NCBI GenBank assembly: GCA_016125285.1
Contig: WGMA01000073.1
Span: forward strand, 1 to 58,436
Reading direction: 5' to 3'
DNA length: 58,436 nucleotides
DNA from: Phycisphaera sp.
GTDB lineage: Bacteria > Planctomycetota > Phycisphaerae > Phycisphaerales > Zrk34
The translations under genes were made by a program, and so were the position numbers. Below, one piece after another: positions 38,001 through 40,498 of this stretch (position 1 is its first letter; the number at the start of each line of letters is the position of its first letter). The notes below the pieces were generated by a model. It ran no database searches and had not been told where the DNA came from. It saw only the letters and a list, made by a program, of their open reading frames with translations.

Positions 38001-40462
38001 TTTTCGTAGTTGCCGAGAGGAGTCGGCTGGGTCACGGTTGCGTTATTGAACGTCGGGCGGATCGCCAGATCGCGCGTCAGTTCGTTATCAATGATGAGGT
38101 TTTCCGCGCGGATCGTGATGTTGGCGTCGGGCACCGCGTTAACAATTCCGGTCACCGTCGGATTGGTAACCAGGCCCTTGCGCAATTCGACCCACCGGCC
38201 GCCGCTCTCGACGACGATCGGAACGCCGGAATAGATGTCCGAGCCGGTGTACCCGTAAAGGACATTTAGGCTGGTCGCGCTACCCGAGCCCGCGTCGGGA
38301 GTCGCCGTGAAGTCGTTATTGACACCGAAGCCGATAGGAGCATCGATACGGTCGACCTCTGCGTTGGTCACTGAATTAAAGGTCGCAACACCGCTGGGAT
38401 CAGCGTCCAAGGCAACCGGTGTCGAGAGGACGTCGCCGCCGCCGCCGATCACGCCACCGATCTGGACGGAGATATCGCTGTTGATGTTGCCCAGATGCAA
38501 TTCGGCATCGGGATTAACGACAGCGCCGGTCGCGGCGTCGACACCGGCCCGGAACGCCGTGGGGTTGCGGGCGATAATGCGCATCGTATGGCGGCCACTC
38601 GGGAAGAGCACGGGATCGAGGGGCGCTCCGATGTATTGCTGTTCGAGGGTGATCGATCCCTTCGTGGTGACGCGGGAGGCGGGGCCGACCGTGTCGACCT
38701 CGTTGTTCGAACGGAGAATGATGTCACCGTAGCCGTTGTTGGTAATATTCTCCTGAACGAAGATGCCGACATCGACGAACAACGGCCCGGCGTTGTTGAT
38801 CTCCGGGCTGAACATCGGAATGGTAAAGTCGGTAAAGGCCGACTGTTCCATCGTCAGAGTACCGGCTGAGTTGTAGACGATAGGCGTGGCGACCGTAATG
38901 ACATCGCGAGCCTGAAGATTGACGGAGTTACCGGCGTTGAGCAGGTTGGTGATCGAACTCACCGCGAGATACGAGTTGCCGAAGACGGTCTCGGTGATCG
39001 AGAAGGGCGGCGGCGTAGGCACCTTCAGGGTGACGTTGAAGTCTTCTTGTTGGCTGTACGTGTTGGGGTCAAGATCGTCTGGGTCACCGATCAGGTCATA
39101 CTTGTTGACACGCGGGTCACTGTCGGCAACGACGGTGATGATGCGGGGGTCAAGCAGAAGGGTGCCGCTCTGACCGGAATTGGAGGTCAGGTCGGCAGAG
39201 CCCTGGAAGACGAGGGTATCAAGACCCGAGACTTCAACGAGACCACCGTTGCCAGTATTCGATTTCGAACTGATCTGGCCGTAGTACAGCGTGAGTCCGT
39301 CGGACCAGACGACGACTTGGCCGCCATCGCCGGTCGTAGAATCAGCTGTGAGATTTACGTCGGAGCCAACGTAGGTGTAGTTCGAGGCCTGCAGAGACGA
39401 TCCGCCCTGGTAGGCGCCACCAATATTGATAGTGCCGCCGCCAAGCGTGCCAGAGACATCGATGCTGACATTGCCGTAGAGTGCCACCTCGTTGCCGAGA
39501 ATCTGCACCGAGCCACCGAATCCGGTAGCCGAGTTTTCAGAAGCATCGAGCTTGCCACCCTCTACGGCGACTCTGCCCGGGCTGCTGACGACGATCTGCT
39601 GGGCACGGATGTCGCCCTTGGTCTGAACGGCCAAGCCGTAGATGTCGCTGGCCGCGAGGGTGACCGATCCCTTACCCGCGTCGATTGAGCCGGCATTTTC
39701 AACACCCGGCTGATCATCGCCGGTGGAACTGCCGGAGCCGCTAAGGTGGACCTGGATCGACCCGCCCTCTTCGGTGAGGATGACGTTTTCGCCGGCGACG
39801 AGCGCGACCATGCCGTTCGGGGCCACGATCGTGCCCATGTTCGCCACGTGCTTACCGACGAGGGCCACGGCGTGCGCCGAGATGGAGCCTTCGTTGAAGA
39901 CCGAGCCCTGGGCGTCGGTGAAGCGGTTGACGCCGTTGAGGAAGTCGGCGTTCGACATGTTCGCCGCCGCGGCGTAGATCTGCGACGTGTTCACCACGGC
40001 CTGATGGCCGAAGAAGATGCCGGCGTTGTTGACCAGGTAGACGCGGCCGTTCGAGGTCATTGTGCCGTCGATGCGGGTCGGGTCGCCGTTCATCACGCGG
40101 CTCAGCACGCGCGCATTGCTGGTAGGCAGCTGGTAGTGAACAGACTCGCCCACGCCGATGTCGTGCGACTGCCAGTTGATGATGGCCCGGTTGCTGGCCT
40201 CGATGTAGGTGTTGCTGCCCTGCTGCTGGATCGTCGCGGAGCCGGAGACGACGTGCGCCCCCTTCGGCCCGGCGATCAGCTGCACGGGAATCACCCACAT
40301 GAAGCTGGCGGCGGCGACCATGCTCCAGCACATCGCCTTGTAGCCCTTACGGCAGCCCCTGCGCACGGTCTTGCGAACGTTCGCCATGTTGTTAAGACTC
40401 CTGCCCACGAACGTGTTGGTGTCTTTCATCAAAGCACCCGATCCTTGCTTAAAACGCATCAT
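17006..40462 (-). CDS. Giant two-partner-secretion exoprotein (filamentous haemagglutinin-like adhesin)
   Basis: One unbroken frame of 7818 codons. Residues about 26-65 hold a long basic signal peptide (RKTVRRGCRKGYK, then a hydrophobic core ending IPVQLIAG). Residues about 66-240 are the TPS secretion domain of FhaB-like proteins: NRAIINWQSHDIG (91-103), SRVMNGDPTRIDGT (121-134) and YLVNNAGIFFG (142-152), with NNAG in place of the usual NPNG/NPAG. GTLLLDPRIITV (433-444) is another feature of such proteins. A beta-helix-type body follows, with a jelly-roll-like insert near 1490-1665 and about 3000 residues of degenerate repeats (about 2720-5750). The end is different: a helical, charged region (about 7560-7775) and a Pro/Ala/Glu tail. 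It is almost free of Cys. The start is uncertain: ATG 40462, 40459, 40429 or 40387; the last has AGGAG ten bases upstream and would give a more ordinary signal peptide. Export is expected through the TpsB encoded just upstream. Adhesin function is inference. Confidence 0.88.
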   Translation of the reverse strand: MMRFKQGSGALMKDTNTFVGRSLNNMANVRKTVRRGCRKGYKAMCWSMVAAASFMWVIPVQLIAGPKGAHVVSGSATIQQQGSNTYIEASNRAIINWQSHDIGVGESVHYQLPTSNARVLSRVMNGDPTRIDGTMTSNGRVYLVNNAGIFFGHQAVVNTSQIYAAAANMSNADFLNGVNRFTDAQGSVFNEGSISAHAVALVGKHVANMGTIVAPNGMVALVAGENVILTEEGGSIQVHLSGSGSSTGDDQPGVENAGSIDAGKGSVTLAASDIYGLAVQTKGDIRAQQIVVSSPGRVAVEGGKLDASENSATGFGGSVQILGNEVALYGNVSIDVSGTLGGGTINIGGAYQGGSSLQASNYTYVGSDVNLTADSTTGDGGQVVVWSDGLTLYYGQISSKSNTGNGGLVEVSGLDTLVFQGSADLTSNSGQSGTLLLDPRIITVVADSDPRVNKYDLIGDPDDLDPNTYSQQEDFNVTLKVPTPPPFSITETVFGNSYLAVSSITNLLNAGNSVNLQARDVITVATPIVYNSAGTLTMEQSAFTDFTIPMFSPEINNAGPLFVDVGIFVQENITNNGYGDIILRSNNEVDTVGPASRVTTKGSITLEQQYIGAPLDPVLFPSGRHTMRIIARNPTAFRAGVDAATGAVVNPDAELHLGNINSDISVQIGGVIGGGGDVLSTPVALDADPSGVATFNSVTNAEVDRIDAPIGFGVNNDFTATPDAGSGSATSLNVLYGYTGSDIYSGVPIVVESGGRWVELRKGLVTNPTVTGIVNAVPDANITIRAENLIIDNELTRDLAIRPTFNNATVTQPTPLGNYENGSAAPAAANVPGGSFAVPLYADPRTDPGTEDSLDASPIDDRRGLYDNATGRIDSGGAIVLESRPGIGITVGRNEGFRVVSSIPVFSLNEREIDGIGVATAFTDALHPATEIFSMRSATHDLTIGSADGGTVEILDTRYLDPLTNLTIKSGNSIVMRENLGGLAGSTFPSYPNGNGNHPTSNVPFVVADNQINLTGSVSLLAGVGRIGDPGNPVQVNSTTDLTLSASTFMNVAAGTIAAPTLTNLDVTLDPTIAPGAAYTLTGMNSPGGPLGFTVFQNGLTGIRVNSIVAPGTAVRIAADAFNSTNEPNVRLDDNAINTTNAPVTVKAAGAIIDNVAGALAPNITGSDLTLIASNGIGDTDAIDTSVTGLDFQNLNDGDVRIDNVVGDLLTIDNFSTEIDALSDTRRGNLDANGDAVDNMSNETVITNGSPITISTDMLFTGDTSISALGSAATTDDLILDASTLTLDGQNVANLTMTLNAGDSIVFDRGSIVTENPFDATGHTVNLNADTEAGADGTRGGISQTDYTTAVIAANLNMVGPADIGSLAFPLQFNATNLNSNSAANGLTGEQFLREVDGLSSTTITAGAGGGDVILSSNGPVSQIGTDAITANFLVLVGTAAGDFDLSAGGANNDVDTIAATVDGNLLFTDADDLTVGNYAVAFNAGGIITVYGFESGDFTNWTTIGSTSVVDSSFGVTPTEGTYQARISNEPDGTAVSDAALETFFGLPAGTFDAGASNDATQGSGILLTLPANTLRVDLDMNFLTDENTPDGMYNDFLVVVPDGMVFGEADTFSTFTSSSSSLNEETGYFSDGGGTNTSIGIAVLHDGDFDVESVALIDNVRVQTSNPFVGVDGITATGAVTLTTGAAGGGVYGAGNLGVNSNISAVGVTLQQATPTAADDSILFVSDGVTIDSHAGPLEFTYDGMALGGLSIIQGTSTALFQPNEATDGITLGGGVAAQDTLQLTDPEIATLQEGFTSLTFGRADGAHTIVVDTASFLDNVTIQAPVSGGSITVSDSGDASLLNNPASIPGITTRNSSDPASVELIASAVPAMAVISINDDIVTQNADITLTATNPLGALIGEGYIEFGPQGMGLDGTTLISAVVNPGDGAKVTIDGWFTGVTDDSTLETLAIRAGTGTITANGPINVLPINPPLNLAAPAPIVVPDFRGATTQIPTGFLGGNPIFEGDDIVFPNEAGLTDGVIPVRTGIMGPDVNVIIRPQNPELNISVENDDFGGLTITQTDINDFTNNSNGGMPYGFSSITLGSEIGTGILSINDIDGPAFTGGGVDAPVVFSEPWFFRMNDVGGDIRVIDHGTAGTPVISNTTDATDFATNIIGGGLIRDIGDDAVLDNDRALTASLTFSASPNTTQIGGRIDTDGTPIEFLTNVEMTSATQLITTGSTVGLGAEMAPNGADISFQNRLDGTNIGTENLTLVAGDLGDILFAGEVGGRTKVGNILVANDDPTADGDNTLEPAESFTAQQDVIAASFTLEGDPSQTDPLIDGPVLFAGDLITRGNLDTAGGVVSIASADAITVLGTINATGGGATAGMPGTAGGAVTLDSLTALSVATINTSGGQANANAGGNAGLINLNTNASDVATQVGLNGDLLAIGGLGATPGTNDGLGANITIGDGDESILIGNLGPVDILVDTGSNNTAANPGNVLFDGTLNGQANSLTVRAGRNAAEALVAGINDVTFTGAITNINTLTVLDSFNTTFGAGVATIGGGVNVTASNSSFLNGDILAQSGGSIIFNGDVELDASLAIDSDNNDGGTDTDSIDNGDIIINGNLNVDATDSYTLRLDAGFGNILIDGEVGGDGAGMASAANRLDSITINDANDVTFGSLLNIGNDGATLSLLQQSGDGTTTFVGPVTTTGDVTFGVSGLAGVAVNDVHALSTVTVGDGSGDDLTFNKSRNATFDSTLTVLGSLVIANSANDYFNDFTVEGDADIGGNLDGPNPNHNAGDLLIANNAASVGGNVRFGGDLRVHDETQIARSGAIGDFTVVGDTLLGDVPGGGGSDDDLLIADVGGTTGNLFFGGDLTVADQITISDGAGATVGNITIGGTALAGNLTSTGPIQIARNGGIADNITVYGDLSTTAGLRIANNDDGAGNVSRVLDIDVYGDTIVGNGTGGVIPKGLTLATFGGTARNVNLRGAVTVDDDALFATGVDGGTGTLFSSIENLNIGGAVSIGDDGTGSLVIAGSGGSILDVTLDSTLEVADNTFIADDAGSSIQSFWVDGSAMLGTGTAMSGNLQIASNATAVGGDFYFGNDLSVTNNTFVADQGTAGNFTVLGNATFGTAGQNDDANFAMSNLAAGTGGTLGDLYFGGNVLVADDLRIADDGATVGNITVLGDVTTGATTGGADVTIATDGSSVGGIRINGNLSVGDDLVIAAIDPDFTDPVAGTNGGSVLDVTIGGDVSVGNGGLAFGSGRMLVGEAGGTAGNIRIDGTLDVDGDTTFATGGGSSVASLTVGGAANIGPSADLGFTSNLDIAVSGASVGNVTFNNSLTVDDDLTIAANGGQTLDVNVVGDTTVGLDGSGDLRIAYQGGDTQDVHLAGGLEVNGDASIARRGGTTHDVAIDGYTNITGDLRLGVSNGSTNDIRFGDDLDVTGFMEAAFAGGMIQNLTVDGDTRVGLGGGGQTLTIADRADSSAGNILFGGNVTTDSDVNVGTNGSSFGDLTVVGKLNVGGLVGSTGGNLNILTADGTGGNISFGSLMVYDSATIGLTDATGATFGNLDILGDAMVGFGVTDGVGDLTISDGAGTSGLYVTIGGDLAVDGNLSAAINGGTLAGFTVVGGTTVGGDVTYGMAGDLRFGSLDVEGSATFDGIYDLRVDTTTNIGDDLNLVNTINVDLFGPVEVGDVGMSGNLIIAAGGGNVHDVTLGDTLIVSDNAIIGDAAGDYVNSFTVTGDATIGLNTFSDLRIAADGGQVGDVLFNGSLIVSDDVYVADDGGIVGDFTIGNDATSGDLTAAGNFFIGTDGGQVDNILINGNLNVGDDLRVAALDSAFPVGDDGPTAGGGNVLDFTVRGDVNTGTFTGLFTGPGDLFIGFGGGSARNVLIEGNLDVDGTASIADDAGSSVQDVTVLGDAMIGTAGGFEDLRIAADGGTAGNILFNRNLTVADDTYIADDGGVIGNFTVGNTATSGSAALAGNFFIGTDGGQANNVLINGTLNVGDDLRIAALDSAFPVGDDAVGTVGGNVLDVTVRGDVNVGTATGLGTQPGDLIIAQAAGTARNVTIEGALDVDGNATLGTGADSSIISFSTTGGTMIGTGGTGDLTIAGAGAVVGDVSFAALDVDNNTFIANDADSVIHDFTVTGIALFGSDPTTVGTDGNLQIANDAMASGHNFLFENTLTVANDTDIAASGTVNNISVEGNALFGIAPNGGTIDVAVGPNPGEGGSTGDIFFGGTFTSDSDARFAVNGGTIGNMRTDGAALIGFTGSDLVIAQGAGSMAGNVVYNSTLDVDDNLIVADAGGQVASFTVEGAATIGIMGPGGSASFATGNDGVAAPNTGFSSVGDIRFGDTLDVAINLTFADNTGIVQNVNVDGAATVGNDLIVAGNGARANDVSFNFVDPDFVDGTMAGDVYGLNVGHDALLANDANSQLHNFTSLGDTTIGSGGAGNLNVANNITSTGGNFFFGSTLTVEDDTNIANAGDILDFTVIGNATLGDDFSNDLLVASTMTGSTRDIFFGGTLDVGDNATLAYSGGVIRNLTVDGVTNIGTGAGSPTGDLVIAVEDTAGDLNGARANDIHFGDDLNVRRDATFADNTGVINNITIDGNTDIGRAMRVSTVGSTVTGDVHLGGTLDTVTTLSFADINSTINNVTVDGAINVGTSLQIADNGLNVLAPNPTVVSSVNNVLFGDDLNVGTFAIIAVTNGTVNNMTVDGAVDIGTTLQISQNNSSVHDVHFGDTLNTGGFTNISVDNSSINDFTVDGDATIGDVAGGNLTIAGLASSAHDVAFNGNLDVDNDTFIADDTNSSIGNFSVRGDALFGSDTSGDLRIVSAANATGDDFYFGTDVTVTNNTYVADQGTIGDFTVIGDATFGTAGQHDDASFAAAELAVGTGGTIGDILIGGNLLVADDLRFSDDGGSIGDITVGGNATIGPVTGGGDLSFATDGASVGNVLIVGNLDVSDDLYISTDDLSSDGDDTMAGGGSTLNVTVRGDVTVGSNSFGPGNLVISQAGGTTRNVLIEGELDVDGSATLGINAGSSILDVTVVGPAAIGTGFGGNLVVADDDATVGNVLFNSTLDVDQNATFATNGGDTLNIEVVGATDIGTSGSGTLTIANAATSSTQNIAFGSINIRGTAGNGAPDATIATNGGDVDDIFVDGNFIVGVAGGGTNGNLVIGDGAGSTVDDIQINGSLETEDNLTVATAGAEVRSLTVLGPVEIGYFAGSPVGSGDMILGQGDGTDLGDVHFGDRLNVAAEAIIGDAGAIVANVRVDGPARIGVPGGATNGSMTIGSGAGTMVGDVTFNNLVSTEDELTVAVAGAQVLSFTALGPVEVGYVNGSIVGAGSLTFGDGADSVLGDVHLGDRLLVASNASIGTDTAMVENVRVDGNTTIGTDGVDRDLTIAGTGATVADVEFRGFLNVDQDVFVADDANSTVGDFTVRGATNVGTGGTGSLNIASAGSAVGDNFLFESTLTVEDDTNVATAGTILNFTVLGAANLGNADGDNLSMASNGGSIDDILFGNVLNVGDDATIANAGGVARSLTVDGAAYIGTAGADGTLLVATNGGSTNDVLFRSTLTTDGSATFGTLRDLTVGGATIIGVDDPADASDPSAGDLLIINARDVTFQSTLDVYNDMTITSARDVRIQGALTVGVNDDANDGNLLFSSINSLFIGDDTTVANNATFDQTTLDIFIDGNLMVGTDFNGGPGDLTINNVRDVTVLGNVDVEGDALIGEAVNVYVDGDTTATTFTENHGLGNTFFDGDVIVDEGIVANTAFSVSIEGLLTVDGLLRSAWTDFNKGVANDFAGGSDIFIEAGDVEFLGGDSSVSIDEATDAANFGASGTSVTTDDVGIITIQPFEIGSDIGIGNAGDGSPMHLSNADIAALSNGFDLIRIGRADGAGTMIIGNNVTFRDETHFRMPTLANSPTGTTGSIITLGNITGNDPVAVGQTNGANPDDARLVFDAPLLTSRGGTIGTDENDIVFQSGGSRLAVFNRTDANDSEALRRAALGDQAMDVDGLMNVLIEEATTVTTSVFVEAGGRMTGGDIVFENNINGGDDVLDNLKLYSGRAANIEVGATDNGVAAPVTGYIGNEVPLGNLTILQTNNATFGPAPAGMDMNADVTVTSFTQVDGQGTTAFNGRLTAIGDAAVIDPNDREFRGGKIEIVDGNNVLFEGTVTGSTFIQRTGSGNTSFDLSSGLDTVDGVLTSLRTGGFSNVNGGRVEIDDVAGTVFVAGGINTSGGTQTTPGAGFNGGSVEITGGTIDVARIITSGTDAFLSPGPLSNFTVADGGDAAPIKLNATAGSQDIVLRGDLIARGGAAEAEYTPGSAADILLGDASNDDILLLPDANYIVTPNTITLSGNDITFEGEVDTYNGENATVLTGALGVTTGSATIHPSPASNARLTVNTYNSYEQNFGTSHIFGVTSFNGDVGTSRPLMALTTDFDETTMTNVNNGYTLFNGNVNNTDVNPGQTDVILNGSSADFYDPVVIDLQDLFIQENGNGNVTFHNTVNSVSGSMMMMDGTTMEIEGLYGLTVNTTNGNTAGTEGLTWFQGEVGGHNGPGSGSAPAGHDLDAASGTPNVVDDRIETGALGFVLINVPDAAEDDGNSVTKVSGKLVRTSDDAGRGGTQTYNDIVQLADMNDPSLTIFMVDNTKGGTLGAISFNDLLTVMPGSPVQNLEVDAVDISVKAVKVDGNQTYRFSNKMVLMDDLLSDGGTITFDGKATEANPNGTGQLILMENELPMSLPNDGDIVIDTNSNVFTMDPNANAGPAGDIVFTAVRVSSDPGNLSPNVGIGAIGQQRLVLDTQSSDDQAGDVSLWEFNNGTDPMTASMGGQYVNALLIRNGGSTNAFDGTTIFHNNVQLDDNLSDIASNLSIIGDGNIIVAAPDTFDFDNQVGDAVQFNDYSMANFTVTIDTEANGDNNGGAVDFNQSSLSANAEGPDAQRNLVIDTSTQTGTGGNVEFGDVGAAGGDVTFNEVENNLNGDFHINDFTVNVTNTTMGIGGTHGTILIRDGAHDANVVNTITVDDDIVFNGPVALEVDSTITSNGKDDQVGNITFGTNEGSTINTSTTSAGGLRRQLIVNSANDGTTDFWGEVGGIAGRELRNLTTNADGLTIFHQDVTVVGDAANSDTAANGRIQLNDAVELHPVTAQGNLITFTNQTNLQTTNGGVYFYGTLNSGDAFNNVDVNFRMANLAGTGQGGDLVFDDNVGDSNATDGRLGNVDVRGLPSGMTFTGAPRDVIANGNFFATSFFQDTVLSRNTSFFEDLDTRHHTQSMDSGDIRILAGNNITITDINTSGTTFGANAGDVALLPGGNMGTVVAGLPFGNVGTAGTDVSGILILGTESNDGITALGGGGAGTDGNIQLGPDGGWDSVPLVSTIQNTVVGSSFTIDAGGVNMVENSKATFYNDFTIVASGNVDGGDFLSGQVTPAIAHDPVTAGNAGNVILSDVSVFNDFTVSVADGSDIVIRTRPKALVANFDGTVVLDRGVDFVAGRFIDFSETPGLYEPRGGRKPIFASPGADHDPSGYGGVLSPYVNVDYGPLTMANLSMQVFGSAAPFGTTLDLSSRGADGTGAFDGGSTANLAEAFAHATVVNEHEKVVPMVNAFGSQLELLPELGVESRDPDPIEQEWMSLAQRFWNDLDNDVADDLRIVAVNRLPYDRVESVLKAYRDVFYTVGEDADTGEPALIARKGEVRSALQSAFDAYKAKGDFMADGFVDECMSGQHPEAGEAISGLATLLDRLHATPLTDYELMACKNRIYGSILPNGMTIEQLDSAVEFLRSSRDLSASDDAGQTIDQPAEDQPAAPAAENAAPAEGDAAPAK
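23200..32300 (-). repeat. Degenerate repeat array inside the giant exoprotein
   Basis: Encodes about 3000 residues of repeats with a period near 50-53 residues, each made of two half-repeats of about 25. One half reads roughly LxIAxxGGxVGDVxFxG then LxVxDD; the other IADDGGxVxxFTVxGxA and IG. Limits are approximate since repeats fade at both ends. The pattern of short strands and GG or DD turns suits a beta-helix. Dividing length by period suggests 55-60 units, an estimate rather than a count. Confidence 0.75.
28259..29326 (-). repeat. Exact-length tandem duplication of 534 bp inside the giant gene
   Basis: Two adjacent copies, 28259-28792 and 28793-29326, line up at a constant offset of 534 bases (178 codons). 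I checked this offset at five places (for example 28259/28793, 28356/28890, 28441/28975, 28527/29061 and 28674/29208). They differ by substitutions but show no length change. The encoded copies share the distinctive phrase LDSAFPVGDD within otherwise typical repeats. Confidence 0.85.
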
Positions 40463-40498
40463 TCCCCTGACCCATCTTTCTCTTAACCGATCATTTCA

